Positions 36,898 to 45,235 of a stretch of DNA of 64,000 nt are shown here, one piece after another; within the stretch, counting starts at the first letter, position 1; the number at the start of each line of letters is the position of its first letter. The DNA comes from VBAS01 sp963773465 (lineage in GTDB: Bacteria > Bacteroidota > Bacteroidia > Chitinophagales > Chitinophagaceae), in contig CAVZBF010000001.1 in assembly GCA_963773465.1 (NCBI GenBank), positions 2,103,713 to 2,167,712 of the forward strand. Direction: 5' to 3'. The translations under genes were made by a program, and so were the position numbers. The notes below the pieces were generated by a model. It searched no databases and was not told the DNA's origin. It saw nothing but the letters and a program-made list of their open reading frames with translations.

Positions 36898-38457
36898 ATG
36901 GATCTTTTTAAACGCCAGGCACGGTACTATTTTTTGTCATTCCTTAAACATGATTTCAAAGCAAGCATCACTGTTTTCTTTGTTGCTTTGCCTCTTTGTC
37001 TCGGTATTTCTTTAGCGTCTGGTGCTCCATTGTATTCGGGGCTTATCTCAGGTATCATTGGCGGCATTGTTGTTGGTTTTATCAGCAAATCACATTTAAG
37101 TGTCAGCGGGCCTGCCGCAGGCCTTACTGCTATCAGTGCAGGGGCGATTACAGAACTGGGTAGTCTTCAAATATTTTTTCTTTCGGTTGCAGTTGCTGGT
37201 GTCATTCAATTGTTATTAGGCGTATTTAAGCTCGGCGGGTTTACACATTTTATTCCTTCAGCAGTCATCAAAGGAATGCTGGCGGCTATTGGTATTATTC
37301 TTATCGCAAAACAAATTCCTCTATTACTTGGGTATGATGAAGCATCATTCTGGACAAAAGAATTGTTTAACATCATTACGTTTAAAAACGCATTTAGCCA
37401 CGCAAAGAATATTTATTATCATACTTCAAAAGGTGCTATTGTAATTGCTCTTGCGTCACTTGCCTTACTTATTGCATGGAAAAAAACTGTGGCAAAGAAA
37501 GTTCCGTTTATTCCTACTTCTTTTCTGGTTGTTGTTTTTGGAACTTTACTTGCTTTTTTATTCCAGCAGTTCATACCATCTCTTGCATTAAAACCACAGC
37601 AATTCGTTAACCTGCCATCGAATTTATTTTCTGATATAAAACTGCCAGACTATCGTTCTATTTTCAGCAATACAGACATTATAAAAAATGCAGTTATCAT
37701 TTGCATTGTTGCTACACTCGAAACGTTGCTAAGCGTTGAGGCCATTGATAAGATTGATCTTTATAACCGGATCACCCCGCAAAACCGTGAGTTAGTTGCA
37801 CAAGGCACGGGAAATATTCTTAGTGGTATTCTTGGGGGCTTGCCTATTACTGCAGTTATTGTAAGAAGCTCTGCCAATGCCGAAGCAGACGCAAGAACAA
37901 AACTTTCTGCTATTTTTCATGGCATCTGGTTACTGGTACTTGTTTTCTTTGCGGCTTCAATTTTGAATATGATCCCTTACTGTGTGTTGGCAGTTATTCT
38001 TATGCGTACCGGCTATAATCTTGCAAAGCCACGTATGATCGCTGCTGTTTATAAACTGGGAAGAGAACAGTTTCTGCCCTTCATTGTAACCATCATTGCC
38101 ATGTTATTTACCGATCTTCTTGTTGGCGTTGGTATCGGCATTGCATATTCCTGCTATTTTATTTTTAAGAATACTTACAAGGCAGGTTATACATTGGAAA
38201 CAAAAACCGAGGGGCATATCACACATTATTATTTTAATCTTGCCATCAACGTCAGCTTTATTAATAAAAAAAGGATCAAGGATCAATTGGAAAAGATCCC
38301 TAACTATTCAGTAGTTCATATTGAAGGAGCACACAGTGTTTATATTGATTATGATGTATCGGAAATAATCAATGAATTCAAAACAAAAGCAAAGCATAAA
38401 CATATTGAGCTGCATTTATCGGGCATTCCTGAAGTAGAAACTATAAGTGCTCATTAA
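36898..38457 (+). CDS. SulP family anion transporter
   Basis: Protein of 519 residues with about 12 membrane segments. The SulP signature region is clear: FFVALPLCLGISLASGAPLYSGLISGIIGGIVVGF, then SHLSVSGPAAGLTAI, and GLPITAVIVRSSANAEADARTKLSAIFHG. The C-terminal 90 residues form a short STAS-like domain. Members carry sulfate, bicarbonate or other anions; specificity cannot be read here. Bacteroidota paralogues often sit near carbonic anhydrase, but none is present. It is the only intact plus-strand gene in the left half of the island. Confidence 0.9.
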   Translation: MDLFKRQARYYFLSFLKHDFKASITVFFVALPLCLGISLASGAPLYSGLISGIIGGIVVGFISKSHLSVSGPAAGLTAISAGAITELGSLQIFFLSVAVAGVIQLLLGVFKLGGFTHFIPSAVIKGMLAAIGIILIAKQIPLLLGYDEASFWTKELFNIITFKNAFSHAKNIYYHTSKGAIVIALASLALLIAWKKTVAKKVPFIPTSFLVVVFGTLLAFLFQQFIPSLALKPQQFVNLPSNLFSDIKLPDYRSIFSNTDIIKNAVIICIVATLETLLSVEAIDKIDLYNRITPQNRELVAQGTGNILSGILGGLPITAVIVRSSANAEADARTKLSAIFHGIWLLVLVFFAASILNMIPYCVLAVILMRTGYNLAKPRMIAAVYKLGREQFLPFIVTIIAMLFTDLLVGVGIGIAYSCYFIFKNTYKAGYTLETKTEGHITHYYFNLAINVSFINKKRIKDQLEKIPNYSVVHIEGAHSVYIDYDVSEIINEFKTKAKHKHIELHLSGIPEVETISAH

Positions 38458-38538
38458 CCAAAATGATTTTCAGGAATTTGTATCTATCAGAATATGTATA
38501 GTGAAGATTCGTCTGATCTACTTTAGATTAATGTTTGG

Positions 38539-39306
38539 TTATTTTAAATGATACTCTTTTTTAAGAAGGCCGATGATAAAAACAGCAAGGTCTTGAGCAT
38601 CCTTTGCATTTCGCTGCTGTTGCCTAATGTTTCTTGACCGGCATAATTCAGCATACTCGTTAAATAATATTTTATCATCCGAGAGCAATGGCGGATTGAT
38701 GCTGATAAACGAATCAATCTTTATAGAATTATAATCGACATAAACTGCTGACTGGACAATTTTGTTTGCGTCATTGTTATATTTAAAGTCAAATATCCTT
38801 GCTCTTGCCTTTCGCGTTTCCAGGAAAATTGGCTGGTCAATTTCGTTTAATGCCTTCATGCGTCGTATCATTTGATCATATTCACTGATTTTCTGTTCCA
38901 ATTCATAATTGCCGAAATAACGAAGTGAGCCCGAGCTTTTCATTTGCTGAAAAGTAGCATCGTTGGGTTCAAACCCGCGGATATATCCGCCCCACAAGCC
39001 ATACCAATAGAGTTTGCCACTTGGTATTTGGTGCATATCTGTTGTAGTAACGAGGTGCAGAAAACTATCGAGAAATTTTACGGCAAACTCTCCACGGTAG
39101 ATTATCTGGTTTAACTCTGCAGTATCAGTTTGGAGGTTTGTCACCATTGATTTTGCGTATACGGCAGCTCTCTTGTGTTCAATGTAATGTTCTCTTTGGT
39201 TTTCAACCATGAATCCCAGGGTTACAGCGAGAAACAACATAAAAAACTCCCAGAAATAATGTGTCCATTTTTTCCTTGTCGTATGTGAGTGATGGTGTAC
39301 TTCCAT
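38539..39306 (-). CDS. DUF6090-like single-pass membrane protein
   Basis: Protein of 255 residues. The N-terminus MEVHHHSHTTRKKWTHYFWEF leads into one hydrophobic helix (about 18-36, LFLAVTLGFMVENQ) and a long helical domain with no catalytic motif I recognise. This HHHSHTxRKKWxHYFWEFxMLFLAV start recurs in a Bacteroidota family of unknown function that I associate with DUF6090. The His-rich start could bind metal. It runs convergently with sulP (81-bp gap). Confidence 0.7.
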   Translation of the reverse strand: MEVHHHSHTTRKKWTHYFWEFFMLFLAVTLGFMVENQREHYIEHKRAAVYAKSMVTNLQTDTAELNQIIYRGEFAVKFLDSFLHLVTTTDMHQIPSGKLYWYGLWGGYIRGFEPNDATFQQMKSSGSLRYFGNYELEQKISEYDQMIRRMKALNEIDQPIFLETRKARARIFDFKYNNDANKIVQSAVYVDYNSIKIDSFISINPPLLSDDKILFNEYAELCRSRNIRQQQRNAKDAQDLAVFIIGLLKKEYHLK

Positions 39307-39571
39307 AAAATTTATATCAGATTATATTGATTTTTGATAAGTTCGGTTAAATGCTTTCCAAATTCGATCACTCCCATATTTATTCTATGGTCATCGCAAA
39401 AATAGTTTTGTGATATTGACCATATAAAATCCTTTAGTCATTTTTTCATCTAAACGTTTGAGGAAATTACGTAAACCGCAACAATGAAAGAATGAGCAAA
39501 GTCATCGGGAGGCGTAATACAAATTATTCATTTTTTTGATCCGCATGCCCAAAAAAAATGCACAAGGAAAA

Positions 39572-40270
39572 TTAATGGCTCAGAAATGATTGGTAAGAGG
39601 ACGTTGAATAGCCCATTTCGATTTCACCTGGAAGCATGGTTAAGTGCTCATTAACAAAAATAATTTCCAGGAATTTGTATCTTAGGTTTCTACTCTTCCT
39701 GTTCACCCCGCCTTTCAATAGGTGTTTACTATATTTCTGAAAAAACAATTGATAGTATAGTTGATGTTTCTGCACCCCCGCATTCCTGGTGGCTATGACT
39801 CTCCCCGTGACAATTTCCACCTTGCATTGTTCGAGTTTACGAAACAAATTAACCTCCCGTTTAAATGGACGCCACTCATATAAAAGAAAATCGGCAGGTC
39901 GCCAAAGAGCAACCCATCCCAGGATAATAAGTATCTCCCGAAACGTAAGAGACAACCCTCCTTCCGGTAATAGTTTTATGATAACGGGTGTCAACGAAAC
40001 GAGTACGCCTAAGAATACAATTGAGATCAAAAGACTTTGCCATCCAAGTTGGAAAACCTTCTTTAATTGCCTTTCCGATTTTTTCCGTCGATAAATAAAA
40101 TGTTGATGAATAGCAGTTGATATTTCATCCTTTCTGCTAATTTCATCCTTATGCAAATGAATCTTTAAATGGATGTGGACATTCGAAGAAGCCTTTGTCG
40201 CTTCTTCAATAATGAGTTCTTCAGCATCAGGGCTCAACATACGTTTACCATAAAACATGGAATAGGGCAC
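39572..40270 (-). CDS. Hypothetical membrane protein with two helices
   Basis: Protein of 232 residues: an acidic N-terminal half (SPDAEELIIEEA, then HIHLKIHLHKDE), two hydrophobic helices around 75-97 and 107-125, and a basic C-terminal domain. I do not recognise the family. The frame is long and clean, so I believe it is coding. It lies at the left end of the copper gene block on the same strand, 37 bp after the HMBD gene. The 265 bp downstream (39307-39571) hold nothing I can name. Confidence 0.65.
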   Translation of the reverse strand: MPYSMFYGKRMLSPDAEELIIEEATKASSNVHIHLKIHLHKDEISRKDEISTAIHQHFIYRRKKSERQLKKVFQLGWQSLLISIVFLGVLVSLTPVIIKLLPEGGLSLTFREILIILGWVALWRPADFLLYEWRPFKREVNLFRKLEQCKVEIVTGRVIATRNAGVQKHQLYYQLFFQKYSKHLLKGGVNRKSRNLRYKFLEIIFVNEHLTMLPGEIEMGYSTSSYQSFLSH

Positions 40271-40307
40271 TGAAATAAATAAGTTACTTCAATGCCCTTT
40301 CGGATGT

Positions 40308-40745
40308 TTATTCCTTGGGTTTTTCTTTTGTAGCGGTTAAATCCATACCACATTTTGAGCATTTACCTGGCTTATCATTTGCCACATCAGGATGCATGGT
40401 ACATTTATATAATCCTACAACTTCGGCTTTCATTTTTTCTTTTAATGAAAGGTTTAATTGTGTTCCGCATTTAGAACATTTGCCGCCTTTATCACTTAAC
40501 ACATCTGCATGTAGCGGACATGTGTATGCTTTGGTAACTTCTGACTTTAATAATTCTTTTTGGGAACGAGTTAAATCCATATTACACGCTGGACATTTGC
40601 CGGGTTTATCTGTTGAGATGCCCGGATGCATTGTGCATGTATATAAGGTGACATGTTGAGCGGTATCTTTTTTACCTGCTTTTTCCTGTGCGAATGTTGC
40701 AAACGATATAGTGAATGCAACAAATAGAAAGATGATCTTTTTCAT
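40308..40745 (-). CDS. Secreted protein with three heavy-metal-binding (HMBD) repeats
   Basis: About 145 residues from the preferred start at 40745, which gives a proper signal peptide (MKKIIFLFVAFTISFATFAQ); the longer ORF reaches 40814. Three copies of the Y-x-C-x-x-H...GKCxxCxxxL motif follow: YTCTMHPGISTDKPGKCPACNMDL, a variant with YTCPLHADVL, and YKCTMHPDVANDKPGKCSKC. This HMBD unit is known from CusB/CopB-type efflux partners and binds soft metals. Three copies with no other domain suggest a periplasmic copper-binding or buffering protein. The same unit opens the multicopper oxidase at 47.8 kb. Confidence 0.9.
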   Translation of the reverse strand: MKKIIFLFVAFTISFATFAQEKAGKKDTAQHVTLYTCTMHPGISTDKPGKCPACNMDLTRSQKELLKSEVTKAYTCPLHADVLSDKGGKCSKCGTQLNLSLKEKMKAEVVGLYKCTMHPDVANDKPGKCSKCGMDLTATKEKPKE

Positions 40746-40856
40746 TATAATTATTTTTAAAAATTTGTTATAAGAATGAGAAGTAATGCTACTGAAAATA
40801 TCAGTGAACAGCATAGTCCAACGAATGTTGGATCATATTAAATGAGAAAGAAAATC

Positions 40857-41276
40857 TCAGATCCGGAAAACGCAGTTGCGAACAAATAGTGGTATAGCAC
40901 TAGTTCGGGGAGGTGAATTAGATACAGGATACTCTAAATAAGTTGTTGCATGATTTGAATAGGTGTCTAAAGGAGAAATTGTAATGGTTTGAAATAAAAC
41001 CTTGCTGAAATCAAAATTGTTTTCTGTTGCTTTTTGCTCCTTTTCAATCTTTACTTGTTTTTGCTCGTCCTTACAGCAACCTTTACTATCACTTGCACAA
41101 TGCTCCTCAGCAATGGATGTTTTTGCCATACCACAATAAGGACAGGCTTTATTATCCTCTTTGTCTCCCAAATCCCAGGCAACCAATTTATCCATGCAGT
41201 AATGCAGATGAACGGTCGCCCCAATCGAAGTGCCGAGGTAAAGAATAGCTAATATGGCTACAATGAATTTCTTCAT
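40857..41276 (-). CDS. HYC_CC_PP family protein
   Basis: Protein of 139 residues with a signal peptide (MKKFIVAILAILYLGTSIGATV). It carries the three diagnostic motifs of this Bacteroidota family: HYC (HLHYCMDK), CC (GCCKDE) and PP (NSPPRT). It also has CPYCGM and an HCASDSKGCC stretch, so seven Cys in all. The function is unproven; the family is commonly found with copper and other soft-metal resistance genes, and the Cys/His content suggests metal binding in the periplasm. The gene is free-standing within the copper block. Confidence 0.85.
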   Translation of the reverse strand: MKKFIVAILAILYLGTSIGATVHLHYCMDKLVAWDLGDKEDNKACPYCGMAKTSIAEEHCASDSKGCCKDEQKQVKIEKEQKATENNFDFSKVLFQTITISPLDTYSNHATTYLEYPVSNSPPRTSAIPLFVRNCVFRI

Positions 41277-41381
41277 CTTGTTACAAAGCTAAATCCAAGT
41301 TCCGAGAGTAGTTATGATTTTCTTCATCCCACTATCTGTTATTTGTCATATTCATCATCATACTACCTGATAAAGATTATT

Positions 41382-42587
41382 CTATAAACTGACCGCTCCG
41401 AGCTTAATCCTTTTTTCTTTATCATCAGTCCATGCAAAAATCAAGTGATTGCCGGACTTGGTCATTTGAGGAAACCCGCTTGATCTTTTATCAGATGAAG
41501 AACCAATCAAAATCGGGTTTTCCTTTTTCCCATTCGCCTCGACCTTAACTGCTTTAATTTGTCCTCCCTCCATCCAACTTACAAATGCGCTGGTTGAATC
41601 AATCATAACCACATCCACTCTACCTATCGAGTTACCCTCATCAACCCGGATTGGCTTAACAAATGTTTCTCCACCATCTTTTGAAAACATTACTTTGACT
41701 TCACCCTTCTTATCCTGCATAGAAAACCAGGCAACTGCCATGTTATTTCCAATTGCTGAAATGCTGGGTCCATTTACAGGGCATCCTTTTATTTGCCAAT
41801 TATCACCATGAATTGTTTTTGGTGCTGACCATTGGCCGTTTATATAACGAACAATGGACATATCTCTTATTTCATCTTCTGAACGATCACGATATACAAC
41901 AACAGGGCCGTCGTTGGTAATAGCGACACTTGTTTGACAGCAGTCACAAATACGTCCATCCAATTCCCATTCATTTATTTTGTTACCGTTCATGTTCAAC
42001 ATTGCCCCTCTCAATGTCATCTCTCCATGATGCCCATGACCACCTTCACCGCTTTCCGTTGCTGTCCTTCTTCCATCAAGCCAAGCTGTAAAAAAGCCAT
42101 CTTTATAAGGTACGATGGAAACAAAGCCATGCTCAGCTTTCACATTGTCTTCATTTAATATTTTTGGCGTAGTCCATGTTTTGCCAGAATCAGCCGAAGA
42201 AACAATCTTTACATCATAAGTAAATTTTGCTGTATCGCTTTTCTCCAGGTAATGGGCTATAAAATTTTTATTGCCGTCCGTTGCCACAACCGGATAATCG
42301 GCCCAATTCACAAACCAATTGTTGCCTGTAGCAATTTTTTTCGGCTCTGACCATTGTTCATCTGACAAAGTGGAAAAGTAAAGTGTGCTTTGTTTACCTA
42401 TTTTCTCAATCCAGGACAAATAGGTCACTTTGTTTTTATCAGTAAATAAGAAAGGCTCAGCACACGAATCAGAAGCCGGAGAAGACATTTGCTTCACTTG
42501 TACCGGTGAGCTGGTGATTTTCTCATCTTTACTATTACAGGATAAGATTAATGAAACTATTAATAACGCAGACAATATTTTTTTCAT
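41382..42587 (-). CDS. Sialidase-fold (BNR-type) lipoprotein in copper locus
   Basis: Protein of 401 residues with a lipoprotein signal (LLIVSLILSCNS, Cys16). Repeated Ser-x-Asp-x-Gly-x-x-Trp-type BNR signatures (SADSGKTWTTP, SKDGGETFVKP) indicate a six-bladed beta-propeller. It carries a CDCCQT motif and an HGHHGE loop, which are not part of sialidase chemistry but suit copper binding. Its start overlaps the TlpA-like gene's stop by 4 bp, and that gene follows the P-ATPase gene by 5 bp, so the three form one transcript. A copper-handling or maturation role is inferred; glycosidase activity is unlikely. Confidence 0.8.
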   Translation of the reverse strand: MKKILSALLIVSLILSCNSKDEKITSSPVQVKQMSSPASDSCAEPFLFTDKNKVTYLSWIEKIGKQSTLYFSTLSDEQWSEPKKIATGNNWFVNWADYPVVATDGNKNFIAHYLEKSDTAKFTYDVKIVSSADSGKTWTTPKILNEDNVKAEHGFVSIVPYKDGFFTAWLDGRRTATESGEGGHGHHGEMTLRGAMLNMNGNKINEWELDGRICDCCQTSVAITNDGPVVVYRDRSEDEIRDMSIVRYINGQWSAPKTIHGDNWQIKGCPVNGPSISAIGNNMAVAWFSMQDKKGEVKVMFSKDGGETFVKPIRVDEGNSIGRVDVVMIDSTSAFVSWMEGGQIKAVKVEANGKKENPILIGSSSDKRSSGFPQMTKSGNHLIFAWTDDKEKRIKLGAVSL

Positions 42588-43096
42588 TTTGGTTCAGCTT
42601 TATTCAGAATTAAATCAATATTAGCCTTATCATCCCATTTGCGATAACCCATTTCAGAAAAAATAAGTTTACCATTGGAATTAAAGATAAATGTTGTTGG
42701 TAAGCCCATGATGTTTAGTTCAGACAGACTTCCAACTTTTACATAATTAAAACTGTATTTATGAGCAGCTTTGAACTCCTCAATCTGCTCAGTAGTTTCA
42801 TCGGATGCAAAAAGGAATTCTATCTTTTCATCTTTCAATTTTTTCATTGCTTCCTGAATAGATGGCATTTCTTCTCTGCACGGCTTGCACCATGTGGCCC
42901 AAAAGTTAATAAAGACTGTTTTACCCTTGTATGTCGCAAAATCAATTGGCTGATCATGGAGATCAGTAAGATGCAATTGAGTTATTGCATTGTCTTTTTG
43001 TGTTATTATATCTGGTGATTTATTAGTTTCGTTTTTCTCGCTTGCGTTTTTGCAAGCAGGTATAGTAAATAAAAACAATAAACCTATTCTAAACAT
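42584..43096 (-). CDS. TlpA-like thioredoxin-fold lipoprotein
   Basis: Protein of 170 residues with a lipobox (FLFTIPACKN, Cys15) and a thioredoxin fold: FINFWATWCKPCREEMPSI gives the CxxC pair, and the cis-Pro segment is MGLPTTFIF. Family members reduce periplasmic disulfides or deliver reductant to metalloprotein assembly. It sits 5 bp downstream of the copper ATPase and overlaps the BNR lipoprotein gene by ATGA. The likely job is keeping Cys-rich copper proteins such as the CDCC partner reduced; that is inference. Confidence 0.9.
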   Translation of the reverse strand: MFRIGLLFLFTIPACKNASEKNETNKSPDIITQKDNAITQLHLTDLHDQPIDFATYKGKTVFINFWATWCKPCREEMPSIQEAMKKLKDEKIEFLFASDETTEQIEEFKAAHKYSFNYVKVGSLSELNIMGLPTTFIFNSNGKLIFSEMGYRKWDDKANIDLILNKAEPK

Positions 43097-43101
43097 GTTG
43101 G

Positions 43102-45158
43102 TTATTTCACTTTTAATAGACTTGCATTGATAGCGACTACTATTGTACTTACACTCATTAACACGGCACCCATAGCGGGACTTAGCAAAATACCCATTTT
43201 ATACAATACACCTGCAGCCAGAGGTAATGCTACCACATTATACCCTGTTGCCCAGATCAGATTCTGGATCATTTTTCTATACGTCGCCTTGCCAAATTGA
43301 ATAAGGGATACAATATCTTTTGGGTTGCTATTAACCAAAACTATTCCGGCAGTTTCAGCAGCAATATCAGAACCTGATCCCACAGCAATACCAACATTGG
43401 CCTGTGCTAAAGCAGGAGCATCATTTACACCGTCGCCTGTCATAGCAACATATTCTCCCTTATCCTGTAATTCTTTTATCTTTTCCAGTTTTTGATGTGG
43501 TAATACTTCGGCATAAAAACTATCAATGCCTAATTTCTTGCTAACTGCTTCTGCAACCTGTTTGTTATCTCCTGTTAATAATACCGACTTGATATGGTTT
43601 TCATGAAGTGTTTGAATTGCATCTTTTGATTCGGGGCGAATTGAATCTGACAATGAAATATAACCAACCAACTGATCATTCACAAGAACAAAAACAATCG
43701 TTTCTGCTGCATCTGTTCTAAAGTCATTTGGTAATGCAATATTTTTTTCTTTAAGATAACCAGGACTAACAACTTTTACATTTTTGTTTTCGACTAACGC
43801 TTCAACACCTTTGCCTGTTATTGCATTAAAATTCTGAGGTGATGGGATAGCAATATTTATATCTTTTGCTTTTTCTATAATCCCGGTAGCAATTGGATGT
43901 TCAGAGTTTTGCTCTAAAGCAGATGCTAAACGAATGATCTCTTTTTCATCCACATCCTTTGTCAATGAAACAATCCTGGAAACTTCAAATTTGCCGACAG
44001 TCAACGTACCAGTTTTATCAAACACTACCGTAGTTATTTTTCTTGAATTTTCAAATGCAGTTCTGTTTTTTATCAGCAATCCATTTTTGAGCTGATAAAG
44101 CTGTAGATTTTGCAACTACAAGTGGGACGGCTAACCCCAATGCATGTGGACAACAGATAACAATTACTGTTACCATTCTTTCAATAGCGAAGGCGAGCTC
44201 TTTGTCATTCAAATACCAAAATATAAAGGTTGCTATACCTGCTACAATTGCAATAAGCGTGAGCCATTGAGCAGCCCTGTCTGCAAGCAATTGTGTTTTT
44301 GATTTTGATTTCTGCGCATCCTGCACCAGTTTAATTACCTGTGATAGATAGGAATCTTTTGCACCATGAGCTACCCTGATTTTTAATGACCCGTTTCCAT
44401 TTAATGAACCAGCAATGACTTTATTTCCTTTCTTCTTTTCAACCGGTTTTGATTCACCGGTAAGCATTGATTCATTCAAATAACTTTCACCATCAATAAT
44501 TACTCCATCTGCTGCTACTTTTTCTCCAGGTTTAATAAGAATGACATCATTCTCCTTCAAAGATTCGGTCTTTACGTCCATGATATGATCTGCCAAGAAC
44601 AAGGTGGGCATCCGACGGCATAAGCTGTACTAACAATTCCAGTTCTCTTGATGCTCCAGCTATAGATTTCATTTCTATCCAGTGTCCGAGTAGCATGATC
44701 AGGATTAGCGTTGCGAGTTCCCAGAAAAAATCCATGCCCTCTAATCCAAAAACAGTTGCCATGCTATAGATATATGCGACTGTAATGGCAAAGCCTATCA
44801 ATGTCATCATTCCCGGCTTCCAGACTTTCATTTCATCAACCCATCCCTTTAAGAAAGGCCATCCACCATAAAAGAAAACAACTGAGGATAATCCTGCCAG
44901 GAGGTATTGAGAGCCTGTAAATTCCCAATGAACATTCAGCCAATGCTGGATCATTGATGATAGCAACATTATGGGAATCGTCAGTGCTAACACAACATAA
45001 AATCGTTTTCTGAAATCATTTATCATCATCGCATGGTGATCATGCCCGGCATGACCCATAGGCGCATTGTGATTACCTGCCATTGCATGATGTGCATGTT
45101 CTTCCTTCTGAGGAATTTTTTGTTCTACGTGGTGGTGGTGCATATTTGTATGTTCCAT
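43102..45158 (-). pseudogene. copB: CopB-type copper P1B-ATPase, interrupted by two +1 frameshifts
   Basis: Three overlapping frames (44547-45158, 44051-44611, 43102-44115) together make one P1B-type ATPase of about 680 residues. The N-terminus is His-rich (MHHHHVEQ, HAGHDHHAMM). The membrane CPH motif (VICCPHALGLAVPLVV) is the CopB class signature. TGES, DKTGTLT, HP and GDGVNDAPAL are present. An extra base near 44590 and an A5 where A4 is needed near 44078 break the frame. All motifs survive, so either the consensus has two errors or the gene was lost very recently. The substrate is Cu+/Cu2+ or Ag+. It should be the first gene of the operon with tlpA and the BNR lipoprotein. Confidence 0.85.
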
Positions 45159-45235
45159 GTCTGATAATTATTCAGAACAAATCTAATTCTGACTATTGCC
45201 TGGAATGTTACAGAATTTTGGAAATATTTTACAAA

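Noticed and set aside
41382..42587. Functional sialidase
   Set aside because: The fold signatures are present but I cannot find the Arg triad and Tyr/Glu pair, and the context is copper, not sialic acid.
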